A DNA stretch of 64,000 bases from an uncultured Lachnospiraceae bacterium (GTDB lineage: Bacteria > Bacillota > Clostridia > Lachnospirales > Lachnospiraceae). Shown piece by piece: positions 43,441 to 52,976 of this stretch; the first letter of the stretch is position 1; each line of letters begins with the position of its first letter. The notes under the pieces are model-generated. The model was given only the letters and a program-made list of their open reading frames with translations, was not told where the DNA came from and made no database searches. The position numbers were made by a program, and so were the translations under genes. Location: positions 69,080-133,079 of the forward strand of contig CABUPO010000008.1 in the NCBI GenBank assembly GCA_902493385.1, given 5' to 3'.

Positions 43441-45210
43441 CTATATTATGCAGTAATTCTGAATAATAAACTGCACGCTTTTCAGCCCGTTATATTCATT
43501 TATTTCCGCATTAAACGCAAGGGCAACGTCAGTATTATTTTTTGCTCCCCTTAACATCTTATCCTTTTCTTCGGAGCCAAAGTGTTCTTCAATCATATTA
43601 ATAAACTCTTCAATATCACCAAAATACAACGCCTCGCATACATTATTTTCAATATCGGAAATAATGCATTTAAGGACATTGTTATTCCTGCCGATAACCC
43701 TTGCCTGCATTATATTAAAATGTCTGCCGGCAAATAGCGGTTTGGGATTACCGCATCCAAACGGCTCCAGTACAGAAAATGATTCGATTACAGGAATTGA
43801 CATATGCCTTATAAGAACCTCCGCGTCAATCCTTACAACAGGAATAAGGTCTTTTTTGGTAAGAGTCTGATTCTTATTAAGACGCTCTCTTAATACATTA
43901 AGGTTCTCCTTTGGAATAGTCATTCCAGCCGCCATTTTATGTCCGCCAAACTTCAGAAAAAGCTCCTTTACTTTAGTAAGCTCATCAAACATAGAATATG
44001 CTTCTATAGAACGTGCCGAGCCTTTATATGTATTATCCGGCGCATCAGTAAATACAATTACAGGTTTATGAACCCTGTCCTTTACTCTTCCTGCGATTAT
44101 ACCTATAAGGCTTTCGTGACAGTCGCTGATGTACAAAACAAGCACGTTGCAGGCTGCATTTTCCGGAAGCAGAGCCATAGCCAAAGCACGTTCTGCCCCT
44201 TCTTCCGTCATATTCTTACGGTACTCATTAAGCTCCTTAAGCTCAAGGGCTCTCTTATGTACAACTTTTTCATCATCTGACATAAGAAGCTCAAACGCAG
44301 GCGCTACACTTTTTAATCTGCCCGCCGCATTAAAACACGGTCCTATTACAAATCCAATATGATACGGCGTTATCTGTACATCAGCTAAATTATTAACCTC
44401 CTTTATTGCTTTAAGTCCGGGATTGTCAGTATGGCTAAAAAGCTTAAGGCCTTCCTTAACGATAATTCGGTTCTCCCCATTAAGCTCCATAATATCTGCT
44501 ACAGTTGCAGCCGCCGCATATATAAGAAGGAGCTCTTTTTCATTATCCGGTATATTACGTATGCCGTACAACGCGTCAGCAATTCTATATGCTACGCCTG
44601 CGCCGCACAGCCCCTTAAACGGATACTTACAATCCTCCTGCTTTGGATCAATCACTGCGTCAGCCCCTGGAAGAACATACTCTTTACCCGCTTCATTTAT
44701 CACAAACGGTACCTCATGATGGTCTGTAATTACAACTGTCATTCCCAGGCTTTTGGCATATAAAACCTCATCATATGCGGCAATTCCGTTATCGCAGGTT
44801 ATAATGTAATTAATACCCATATTGTACGCTTCGTCGATAATCCTTTTATTGAGCCCATAGCCTTCCTTAACCCTGTCAGGAGTGAACAGCCGGGCCTTTA
44901 TGCCGATTCTGCTGAAACATGAATAAAGCACCATACCTGAAAATATTCCGTCGCAGTCATAATCGGTTACAATAGCGACGGTATCGTTATTATTTGCCGC
45001 CTTTAAAAATATATCGCAGGCCTTTTTCATATCCTTCATAAGATACGGGTCTGAAAACTCTGTGAGATTGCCGCCTAAAAAGCTTTTCATACCGCTTTCT
45101 TTTATTCCTCTGTTAATCATAAGCTTTACAACAAGCGAAGGAACTGAAAGTTTACCAGCTATCGCTGCAAAGTCCGCCTGCCTGCCGTTAAGAATCCATT
45201 GCTCTTGCAT
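43441..45210 (-). CDS. recJ: Single-stranded-DNA-specific exonuclease RecJ
   Basis: A 589-residue RecJ: DHH phosphoesterase domain with DYDCDGIFSG (motif I), ITCDNGIAAYDEV (motif II) and the DHH signature VVITDHHEVP, GAGVAYRIADAL next, a DHHA1 domain with FGGHKMAAGMTI, and a C-terminal OB domain. It degrades 5'-ended ssDNA in recombination and mismatch repair. It is divergent from prmA. The lspA-like gene follows on the same strand; the start has GGTG only, a weak site. Confidence 0.93.
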   Translation of the reverse strand: MQEQWILNGRQADFAAIAGKLSVPSLVVKLMINRGIKESGMKSFLGGNLTEFSDPYLMKDMKKACDIFLKAANNNDTVAIVTDYDCDGIFSGMVLYSCFSRIGIKARLFTPDRVKEGYGLNKRIIDEAYNMGINYIITCDNGIAAYDEVLYAKSLGMTVVITDHHEVPFVINEAGKEYVLPGADAVIDPKQEDCKYPFKGLCGAGVAYRIADALYGIRNIPDNEKELLLIYAAAATVADIMELNGENRIIVKEGLKLFSHTDNPGLKAIKEVNNLADVQITPYHIGFVIGPCFNAAGRLKSVAPAFELLMSDDEKVVHKRALELKELNEYRKNMTEEGAERALAMALLPENAACNVLVLYISDCHESLIGIIAGRVKDRVHKPVIVFTDAPDNTYKGSARSIEAYSMFDELTKVKELFLKFGGHKMAAGMTIPKENLNVLRERLNKNQTLTKKDLIPVVRIDAEVLIRHMSIPVIESFSVLEPFGCGNPKPLFAGRHFNIMQARVIGRNNNVLKCIISDIENNVCEALYFGDIEEFINMIEEHFGSEEKDKMLRGAKNNTDVALAFNAEINEYNGLKSVQFIIQNYCII

Positions 45211-45278
45211 AAATGTTCACCATATCTGTAAGTAATGGTTATATTTTAAACTAAAACAGGAAGGTATGCAAATACAGA

Positions 45279-45307
45279 TTGTATAAAGCTACAGGATATA
45301 CTATAAT
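45279..45307 (+). promoter_or_regulatory. Promoter of prmA
   Basis: TTGTAT (45279-45284), 17-base spacer, TATAAT (45302-45307), about 40 bases before the ATG, which also has AAAGGAG upstream. Confidence 0.7.
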
Positions 45308-45347
45308 TATTACGCATTAGTGTATACTTGAAAGGAGAATTTTTTAC

Positions 45348-46313
45348 ATGAAATGGACGCAATATACGCTTTATACAATCAATGAAGCTACTGATATAAT
45401 CAGCTATACACTTTCTGAAATCGGAGTAGATGGTATTGAGATTGAGGATAATATTCCTCTTACTGAAAATGAAAAAAAGCAGATGTTTGTCGATATACTT
45501 CCCGACCCGGCAGCAGACGACAATAAAGCCATAATCAGATTTTACAGAGATAACGACGAGGATTCGGAAGAATTTCTTAAAAAAGTCAATACCGAACTCG
45601 ATAAGCTTAAGGAATTTATGGACATAGGAGAAGGCGCTGTAGAAGTATCTGAAACCGCCGATAAAGACTGGATTAATAACTGGAAGGAATTTTTCCATAC
45701 GTTCAGGGTATCCGACCGTATGGTTATAAAGCCGTCATGGCAGAGCGTGGATGAATACGACGGATATAAGCCTTCTGATATTGTTATAAGCATAGACCCC
45801 GGAACGGCATTTGGAACCGGTTCCCACGATACTACCAGATTATGTATTAAAGCTCTTGAGAAAAATATTACAGACGGCATGAACATTCTTGATGTAGGAT
45901 GCGGAAGCGGAATACTTTCAATCGCTGCTATTAAATACGGCGCAGGACATGCTCTTGGAATAGACATAGACAAATATGCCATTCCAAGCACATTAGAAAA
46001 CCGCGACATCAACGGCGTCTCCGAAGAGCAGTTTAACGTGATATGCGGCGATTTGCTTTCTGATGACGAGCTTGCGGACAGTATAGGCGATATGTGCTAT
46101 GATATAGCTGTTGCAAACATACTTGCCGATATTATAATTCCGCTGTCAAAAATTATAGCCCGCCACATCAAACCGGGCGGACTGTTCATATCTTCAGGTA
46201 TTATTGACACTGCAGCAGACAGGGTAAGAGAAGCCATTACATCTGCAGGCTTTAAAATCATCGAGACAACTACTCAGGGCGAATGGTACTGCTTTACGGC
46301 TTTGCGATTATAA
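45348..46313 (+). CDS. prmA: Ribosomal protein L11 methyltransferase
   Basis: A 321-residue PrmA: an N-terminal substrate-recognition domain (DWINNWKEFFHTFRVSDRMVI), then a class I methyltransferase fold with FGTGSHDTTRLC, the SAM-binding ILDVGCGSGILSIAA and the NPPY-like ANILADIIIPLS motif. It trimethylates several residues of L11 using SAM. It lies alone on the plus strand, and its last 20 bases overlap the end of the convergent ABC ATPase gene. Confidence 0.94.
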   Translation: MKWTQYTLYTINEATDIISYTLSEIGVDGIEIEDNIPLTENEKKQMFVDILPDPAADDNKAIIRFYRDNDEDSEEFLKKVNTELDKLKEFMDIGEGAVEVSETADKDWINNWKEFFHTFRVSDRMVIKPSWQSVDEYDGYKPSDIVISIDPGTAFGTGSHDTTRLCIKALEKNITDGMNILDVGCGSGILSIAAIKYGAGHALGIDIDKYAIPSTLENRDINGVSEEQFNVICGDLLSDDELADSIGDMCYDIAVANILADIIIPLSKIIARHIKPGGLFISSGIIDTAADRVREAITSAGFKIIETTTQGEWYCFTALRL

Positions 46314-47166
46314 TACGGCCGTCTTTAAGCTCAAGCTTAACCTTATTGCCCTCTATACCAAGACCCGAAAGAAGCTCCGGCGGTATCTGCAGTCTGCCCG
46401 CGCGGTCAAGCACTGCGTATTCCTCCTGGGTTTCTTCCGTGTCATTCCAGTTAAACGACACGTCCTTAAGCTTATTAATATAGTCATTTTTCATAATTCG
46501 CTCACTGCTGGTTTTACCGTCTCTTATCGATACAACTCTGTTTACTTTCTTCGCAAGCCCCTGGTCGTGCGTAACAATCACTATAGTTATTCCAAGCTCC
46601 TCATTAAGCTTACGGAACATATCAAGAATATAATCAGAAGTATTTCTGTCAACTGAACCGGTCGGCTCGTCTGCAAGCAAAAGCTTTGGTTTATTGGCAA
46701 GGGCGATTGCAATTGCAACCCTCTGCTGCTCGCCTCCCGAAAGCTGGCTCAGCCTGTTATTCTTTCTGTGCGAAAGCCCTACAAGCTCAAGCAGCTCATC
46801 TGCGCGCTCTTTCTTATTTTCTCCCTTTGAAAATAACATAGGAGTCATAATATTTTCATAAGCAGTCAGATATGGAAGAAGATTTCTTGCATTGTTCTGC
46901 CATACAAAGCCAACGGTATTTTTCTTATATTCTACAAGCTCAGCTTCTGTAAGTCTGAAAAGGTCCCTGCCGTCTACGTATAATTTACCGGCGCTTGGTC
47001 TGTCAAGCCCTCCAATCATATTCAGAAATGTGGATTTGCCGCTTCCGCTGTTGCCGATAATAGCCATAAGCTCCCCTCGCTCAACAGTAATGTCAAGTCC
47101 CTGCAGAGCAAGCACCTCAATATCCTTCGTCTTATATATTTTTACAAGATTATCACACTCAATCAT
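46294..47166 (-). CDS. ABC transporter ATPase with C-terminal AbrB-like domain
   Basis: A 290-residue LolD/MacB-type ATPase: Walker A GNSGSGKST, signature LSGGEQQR, Walker B LLLADEPTGSVD, H-loop VTHD. The ATPase core normally ends near residue 225; here an extension of about 60 residues follows, ending in DRAGRLQIPPELLSGLGIEG and a KLELKDGRIIIAKP strand, which resembles an AbrB/MraZ-type swapped-hairpin motif. The ATG at 47166 overlaps the previous gene's stop by 8 bases. It is the last gene of the exporter operon; its 3' end overlaps prmA. Confidence 0.87.
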   Translation of the reverse strand: MIECDNLVKIYKTKDIEVLALQGLDITVERGELMAIIGNSGSGKSTFLNMIGGLDRPSAGKLYVDGRDLFRLTEAELVEYKKNTVGFVWQNNARNLLPYLTAYENIMTPMLFSKGENKKERADELLELVGLSHRKNNRLSQLSGGEQQRVAIAIALANKPKLLLADEPTGSVDRNTSDYILDMFRKLNEELGITIVIVTHDQGLAKKVNRVVSIRDGKTSSERIMKNDYINKLKDVSFNWNDTEETQEEYAVLDRAGRLQIPPELLSGLGIEGNKVKLELKDGRIIIAKP

Positions 47167-47857
47167 TACGTCCTTCAACTATCTCACCATCCTCCAGTTC
47201 ATAAATGCAGTCGGCAACACCCATAAGTCCGACGTCGTGGGTAGTCATTACAACAGTTATACCTTCATCCGATACAAGCGCCTTAAATATCTTCACTACC
47301 TGAATACTTGTGCCGGAATCAAGCTCAGCCGTCGGCTCGTCTGCAAATATAATTCCCGGCTTATGGGCTATTGCGCGTGCAATTGCAACTCTCTGCTGCT
47401 CGCCTCCCGAAAGCTCCTGAGGCATATGATTTGCACGTTTTGAAAGTCCTACCATATTAAGGCACTGTAATGCACGCTCTTTTTTATTGCCCTTATATCC
47501 GGCAAGCCTGAGCGCAAATTCTACGTTCTCATAAGCAGTCATCATTGGAATAAGCGCAACCGACTGAAATATAAAGCCTATTTCCTTCTTTCGTATATTT
47601 TCGCGCTCCTTTTCAGACATTGCGACAATATCTTTGCCCTTAAAAATAATACTTCCCTGCTTCGGTTTATCTAAAGCTCCTAAAAGATTCATAAGCGTTG
47701 TCTTGCCCGAACCGGAACGCCCGCGAAGAATAGTCATTTTTCCGCCTGGTATATTGATATTAATGTTATTTAACGCTACAAACTCTCCGCCCGAAACCGG
47801 AAAGCTCTGAACAATATCATGTGTTTCAATAATATATTCCGTACTGTTATTATCCAT
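47159..47857 (-). CDS. ABC transporter ATP-binding protein (LolD/MacB type)
   Basis: A 232-residue ATPase with Walker A GRSGSGKTT, signature LSGGEQQR, Walker B IIFADEPTAELD and H-loop TTHDVGL. It is a typical ATPase partner for FtsX-type permeases. GGAGG precedes the ATG. It follows the 942-residue permease gene by one base and precedes a second, AbrB-tailed ATPase gene, so the exporter appears to have two different ATPase subunits, either as a heterodimer or as alternates. Confidence 0.92.
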   Translation of the reverse strand: MDNNSTEYIIETHDIVQSFPVSGGEFVALNNININIPGGKMTILRGRSGSGKTTLMNLLGALDKPKQGSIIFKGKDIVAMSEKERENIRKKEIGFIFQSVALIPMMTAYENVEFALRLAGYKGNKKERALQCLNMVGLSKRANHMPQELSGGEQQRVAIARAIAHKPGIIFADEPTAELDSGTSIQVVKIFKALVSDEGITVVMTTHDVGLMGVADCIYELEDGEIVEGRND

Positions 47858-47858
47858 A

Positions 47859-50687
47859 TCAATCCTCCCCCAGCTTAAGAGCCTGTGATATTTTTATATG
47901 AGAAATAATAACTCCGAGAATTATCATACATATAAGTATAACCGCCGCTATTACTCCGAAAAGTCTTATCATATCGTCATTCCTGCTTACTACCGTAAGC
48001 GGTATTGCCTGATTAGTCGTCGAATAAAATATCTGTACAAGCGGAACAAAGCATTTGGAAGCCGCTGCTCCGATTACCGCTCCGATAACAATTGATATAC
48101 CTGAGCTGAATATCTGCTCATTTATCAGCATAAGAATTATTTCGCGCTTTTTCATACCCATTGCGCGGAACACGCCGAACAAAAGCTCTCGTTGTCTGAT
48201 TGAAAGTATCCAGTATATGAGAAAGCCGACGCAGCACAGTATAAGCACAACTATAAAGCTCATTGTCAATATACCGTTAGTCCCCTGAAACAGGGTGTCA
48301 TTTCTTATCGCAACCATATCGGAAAGCGAATCATAGAACTCTGTAAATTGAAGCTCATTTTCTTCAGCGTAATCGTATATGTACTGAGTGGAGCCATCGG
48401 TTTTAAGCCATATCTGATATGGCGTAACTCCCCATACCTCCTGAATCCTTGCAAGGTTGGCGATAATCATATATTCATCTTTTTTATCAAGAACCCCCTC
48501 GTCTGTTATACTGTAAGTCTGTGGTATATATGACGGCCAGTAATCGACAAACCCATATACCTGTCCGTCAATAATATCACCCTCTTCGTTAATATAAGTG
48601 ATTTTATCTCCGATATCATATTCGAGAATAGTATGAAAATTCATTGACAAAAGCACTGCGTCTTTACTGGAGCCTAAAACATTAAGATATGTATTAATAT
48701 GCTCTGGAAGGAGCGACGAATCAAATTTAATCGTCTCGCCAAATTCCTTTGTATTAATTCCCATAAGAGTCGCGGCGCTAATACCCTCTCTTGTCCTGTC
48801 CCCTGAAACGTCTACATTATCCTTTAGTACGCGGGCAAGGGATTTTGTGCCATGAAGCTCCTCAAATCTTGTATAATCCGGCTCACTGTATGTTAATTCA
48901 AGTCCTTCTTCAACCTGATATTCTGCCGTTTGTACAAGAAACGCAGAATTATCCTTCCATACCTCTTTAAATATAATATCAGCGCCGTTCTCATACTCTA
49001 CACTCTTTTCGGCATTTGACAGAATCGTACGCGCAACTGTTGTATTGTATATACCAAGAGCCACCGTCAGCATCAAAAATACCATCATAAAGCTCTGCTT
49101 GCCACGACTTCTTAATATCTGAAGAAATGATGCAAATGCCGCCGGCTTGAGAAAGCGTTTTGTTATTAAGTAAACAAGCTTAACAATAAGAGGCTGTATC
49201 CTTAACGCCACAAGTCCGGCGCTTATAATAAATAATGACGCGCACAAAAACAGCATAGGGTCAACCGACTCGCCCGAAAGCATTCTTGTCATAAGCACGT
49301 CTTTTCTGTCGGTAAATGAGTACAGTCCGTATATTGATACTGCAAAAAAAAGTACGTCCAGATATACTTTCCTCCATAAAGGCTTTTTAGCTTTATTTTT
49401 CTGCTGCTTATAGCCTACTATCGTTACGCCTGCATCCTTAAATACAGGAAGCACCATAACTGCTATAGATACAAGACAGGAAGCCACAAGATAAAGCATA
49501 ACCTGTCCGTCAAATCTTACTCTGAGAGAGCTTCTGTGTACAAATTCAAGGAAACCGTTTGCCGAACCAAGCGCTCTGCATAAAAAATTTCCCAAAGGCA
49601 GTCCAAGTACCACACTTGCCGCAGTTATAATAACAGACTGTAATGCGTATATTGATATAATCTGTATTTTGCTTGAACCACGACTTTTAAGAAGAGCTAT
49701 TTCATTCTGTTCCAAATCCAGCATCTGCCTCGATATCATAAATATAAACGCACACAAAAGAACAAGCACCGGAACCTGCAGAATCAGAAGCGTAGTAACT
49801 ATTTTATTCTGCGACAAAAGAAAATCTTTTAATATACCCATGTAAACAGGCTCATTAAATCTTGCAGTCCTTCCGTTATACTCTTCTGCATATTTTTCCG
49901 TTTTATGTACAATGCTCTTTATATCAGAAGGCTCAAGAGCCGTATAATCAAAAAATATATTCCATACAGATTCTATATTATATACCTGCTTATTGGTGTT
50001 AATAAATGTTTGTTCAAATAATGGTTCTGAAATAAAGCATTCTGTTTCAAACTCTGACGGACTTTTTACCCAGTAATTATCATTAACTTCACTGTTAGTA
50101 AATACGCCGACAATTTTAACCACAATCGGATTGCCTGAAGAATCCAGCTGTTCTTTAAACTGCATCTCTTCATCAAGTATCAGGTTAGCCTTTGAGAACG
50201 CTTTCTGGCTTACTATAGCCTCTAAAACGCCGTTTACAGGTTCTTCTTCATACATTCGTCCTGCAAGCAGCTTTATATGCTCTTTCATGCCGCTCATTGA
50301 GGCAATTCTCATCGTATGGCCTGTTGTATTGTCTTCACGCTCCATAAGAGACTCAGCGTTGGATTTCATCAGTTCTAAAATATGAACGCAATCCTCCTGT
50401 TTAAGGCCTATGTCACCTGACAGTGTCTCCGATAATTCTGACATCATCAGGTAATCAGATTCATTTGACTGGTCTCTTGCCATTGCAGATTCAAGTGTAA
50501 TAACTCCCGGATACACTCCTTCTTGTTCAATATAATCGCCAAATGACTTCGTGAGCGTTCTCTGCAGAGAAGCATTTTTATACATAGGATTACTGCAGGC
50601 TATCGCTATAAGAAGAACATTGCCTATAAGCAGACTTACGACCATCCATTTTTTATGTAGAAGCTTCTGCATTAAAAATCTTATCAT
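47859..50687 (-). CDS. FtsX/MacB-type ABC permease, duplicated
   Basis: A 942-residue permease with two FtsX-type regions: N-terminal helix (about 12-32) followed by a large extracytoplasmic domain, then a cluster of helices (about 275-430), more helices and a second extracytoplasmic domain (about 480-760), and a final helix cluster including ILILVLILCCVGFLIYWI-like sequence and a C-terminal FGVIAAVILICMIILG helix. Lys-Ser-Arg-Gly (LKSRGSSKIQIISIY) and FRAMGMKKREIILML are the usual intracellular coupling segments. Substrate unknown. Co-transcribed with adaptors upstream and ATPases downstream. Confidence 0.88.
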   Translation of the reverse strand: MIRFLMQKLLHKKWMVVSLLIGNVLLIAIACSNPMYKNASLQRTLTKSFGDYIEQEGVYPGVITLESAMARDQSNESDYLMMSELSETLSGDIGLKQEDCVHILELMKSNAESLMEREDNTTGHTMRIASMSGMKEHIKLLAGRMYEEEPVNGVLEAIVSQKAFSKANLILDEEMQFKEQLDSSGNPIVVKIVGVFTNSEVNDNYWVKSPSEFETECFISEPLFEQTFINTNKQVYNIESVWNIFFDYTALEPSDIKSIVHKTEKYAEEYNGRTARFNEPVYMGILKDFLLSQNKIVTTLLILQVPVLVLLCAFIFMISRQMLDLEQNEIALLKSRGSSKIQIISIYALQSVIITAASVVLGLPLGNFLCRALGSANGFLEFVHRSSLRVRFDGQVMLYLVASCLVSIAVMVLPVFKDAGVTIVGYKQQKNKAKKPLWRKVYLDVLFFAVSIYGLYSFTDRKDVLMTRMLSGESVDPMLFLCASLFIISAGLVALRIQPLIVKLVYLITKRFLKPAAFASFLQILRSRGKQSFMMVFLMLTVALGIYNTTVARTILSNAEKSVEYENGADIIFKEVWKDNSAFLVQTAEYQVEEGLELTYSEPDYTRFEELHGTKSLARVLKDNVDVSGDRTREGISAATLMGINTKEFGETIKFDSSLLPEHINTYLNVLGSSKDAVLLSMNFHTILEYDIGDKITYINEEGDIIDGQVYGFVDYWPSYIPQTYSITDEGVLDKKDEYMIIANLARIQEVWGVTPYQIWLKTDGSTQYIYDYAEENELQFTEFYDSLSDMVAIRNDTLFQGTNGILTMSFIVVLILCCVGFLIYWILSIRQRELLFGVFRAMGMKKREIILMLINEQIFSSGISIVIGAVIGAAASKCFVPLVQIFYSTTNQAIPLTVVSRNDDMIRLFGVIAAVILICMIILGVIISHIKISQALKLGED

Positions 50688-50705
50688 TCCCCGGAATCCG
50701 CCTTT

Positions 50706-51860
50706 CTATTTGTATATGGCTACCTGCTGTCCTTCGCTAAGACCCGAAAGCACAAGATAGTCCTTATTGTTATTTCCAAAAACCTCTATATAGCGCTTGC
50801 ATGCCATTTTATTCTCATATACATATACATACGGCACATCCTCAATATCGGCTCCCTCACCCATCTTTTCAAACGCTACTGCATCCTTGTTTACTAGCAG
50901 TACGTCTTTTAACGACCTGCTCTGAAAATATACCTTAATAGTTCCGCCTGGCAGGTCGGCAGGCTTTTCATTAAACTCAACATATGCCGCTTCCTGCGCG
51001 TTAGAATATGAAAGTATATTAGACGACATAATAACTCTTCCCGGATACGATATCTCGCCGCTGTCAGACGCTATGGATATAGATACGTCAGCATTGTACC
51101 TTAACTCTTCTTCAGGCAGCTCTTCAATTTTTATCAGATAATCTCTTTTCGGTGATATAACCGCTACAACCGCGCCTTTATTAATTATATCATCCTTTTT
51201 ATACTCCGAAAGCTGCATTACATATCCGTCATGGTCTGCATACACTTTTGTCTCTTCAAAACCTGCTTTATATTCATTCAGTTCCTGCCGTGTCTCCTGA
51301 ATATTGGCTTTAACCTCCTGATACTTTTCAAGGGAAAGCTTAAGCTTCTTTATCTCAAGCTGCTTAATTTCCCTTTCTGTCTTATCTTTAAGCTCAGAAA
51401 GATCATGCTCCGCCTGTACGATTTCTGCTCTTCTGCTGTCATAACCCGCCGTGTATTCTTTCTCCTGCTGATTAACATCAGCAACTCTCTGTGCATAATC
51501 CACTTCATCAAACACCGGCTCATATATAAGAATCACATCGCCCTTTTTAACCCTGTCACCCTCTTTGACTTTATACTTCACAAGCTTTGCCGTATCTGCC
51601 TCAAGCGTCTGATAATATGTATCCCTGTATTCCACCTGTCCTATTGCGAACATTTCATGCACAAAATCCCCGCGTCTTACCTCTGCAAGGTCATACACAG
51701 GCTTTTCTGAATCATCTTTTGAAAGGGCTTTGGTATACAAAAGAGTGTCCGTCTGTTCTTCGCTTACTGCCTCATCTGCACTTTGTCTGCATCCCGTCAT
51801 AACAATCATGCACACTGCACATACAAAACATAATGTTTTTATAAGTCTATTGCTTAACAT
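50706..51860 (-). CDS. Efflux adaptor (HlyD/MacA-like) lipoprotein
   Basis: A 384-residue exported adaptor. Signal sequence with lipobox MTGC (Cys near residue 24). Then a biotinyl-lipoyl-like barrel (YKVKEGDRVKKGDVILIYEP), a long helical hairpin (about 100-180), the second lipoyl half, and a beta-barrel domain. It would link the permease to the wall or to substrates outside the cell. Start 51860 is decided by GGAAGGAG 9 bases upstream; it overlaps the previous gene by 14 bases. It is the adaptor nearest the permease. Confidence 0.85.
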   Translation of the reverse strand: MLSNRLIKTLCFVCAVCMIVMTGCRQSADEAVSEEQTDTLLYTKALSKDDSEKPVYDLAEVRRGDFVHEMFAIGQVEYRDTYYQTLEADTAKLVKYKVKEGDRVKKGDVILIYEPVFDEVDYAQRVADVNQQEKEYTAGYDSRRAEIVQAEHDLSELKDKTEREIKQLEIKKLKLSLEKYQEVKANIQETRQELNEYKAGFEETKVYADHDGYVMQLSEYKKDDIINKGAVVAVISPKRDYLIKIEELPEEELRYNADVSISIASDSGEISYPGRVIMSSNILSYSNAQEAAYVEFNEKPADLPGGTIKVYFQSRSLKDVLLVNKDAVAFEKMGEGADIEDVPYVYVYENKMACKRYIEVFGNNNKDYLVLSGLSEGQQVAIYK

Positions 51861-52965
51861 ATACTTCATCTCCTTCCTCCAAACCGTCTGTAATCTGAAC
51901 AAAAGAAGGCGTTATTGTTCCAACTGTTACTTCCGTCATAACCTTTGTATCACCGTTTCTTTTATATACATAATATAGAGATGCTTCCTTATACAGTGCG
52001 TTTGCCGGTATAACAAGCGCGTTGCTCTGAAATCCTGATTCAACATACATATCTATATATTCTCCCACTTCAAACTCCGTATCCTGTGTCTCAAGATTGT
52101 AGTATGCGTACGCCTTTTCTTCATTGCTGATTAAATCGTTAACCTCATCCGCATCATAAGGAAGCTGCGTAACATTATAGTCCTTATTATTATACCTGAC
52201 GTAACATCTGTCTGCTTTTTCTATATCGCTGCTGCTTATAAATTCTGCCTTTATCTGCTTTACCGACATGTCAGATAATGCAACAACAAATGTATCCGAC
52301 GATACCTGGTCGCCCATTCCGTGCGCAACGCACGTAACAACGCCGTCCATTTCCGCATATAGAAAATAATCCTTTATCTCTTTTTCAATCAGCTTTTTCT
52401 GTCTTTTTAATTCTTTAAGTTCAATTCTCTGAATCTCTTTGTTGTCGCTCAGTTTCTGCTTTGCAATTTCTATGTCTGCGGCTTTTATTTCAAGCTCGTT
52501 TTTAAGCTTTCTTTTATCATCGCCCGCCGCTTTTTTAAGCTGCTCTGATATCTGCCTGTATTCTGCCTTAAGAATTTTAATATCATACTCCGCTGTCAGA
52601 TTACTCTCCTCGTTATTCTTTTCTGACTGTGATATATTATTAATAATTTCGTTATATCTTGCATTGTCCTCTGCCCCAATCAGTGTTGCAAGAATGTCGC
52701 CTTTCTTTACTGTATCGCCAAGATTTACATATATGTTCTCGATTATCCCCGGTGTGTTAAAGCCTATCTCTTCGGTATATGGAACAACCTGCCCTGCAAA
52801 AAGCTTTACATTGCATATGTCCTGCCTTTTTACCAAAGCGCTGTCGCTTACATCCCCGACAGGCTCAATAAGCTCTGGAACCGTCATTACATTCTTTTCA
52901 GCCGTACAGCCTGTTAACGCAAAAGCCAATACCACACAGGCAATACAGATACCAATTTTCTTCAT
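51847..52965 (-). CDS. Efflux adaptor (HlyD/MacA-like) lipoprotein
   Basis: A 372-residue adaptor with lipobox LTGC (Cys at about 20). The lipoyl half VNLGDTVKKGDILATLIG is followed by a coiled-coil hairpin rich in Lys/Glu (about 115-200), the second lipoyl half (YAEMDGVVTCVAHGMGDQV), and barrel domains. AGGAG precedes the ATG. It sits between two other adaptors of similar length but low similarity, so this exporter has three. Confidence 0.85.
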   Translation of the reverse strand: MKKIGICIACVVLAFALTGCTAEKNVMTVPELIEPVGDVSDSALVKRQDICNVKLFAGQVVPYTEEIGFNTPGIIENIYVNLGDTVKKGDILATLIGAEDNARYNEIINNISQSEKNNEESNLTAEYDIKILKAEYRQISEQLKKAAGDDKRKLKNELEIKAADIEIAKQKLSDNKEIQRIELKELKRQKKLIEKEIKDYFLYAEMDGVVTCVAHGMGDQVSSDTFVVALSDMSVKQIKAEFISSSDIEKADRCYVRYNNKDYNVTQLPYDADEVNDLISNEEKAYAYYNLETQDTEFEVGEYIDMYVESGFQSNALVIPANALYKEASLYYVYKRNGDTKVMTEVTVGTITPSFVQITDGLEEGDEVYVKQ

Positions 52966-52976
52966 TACACTTCTCC

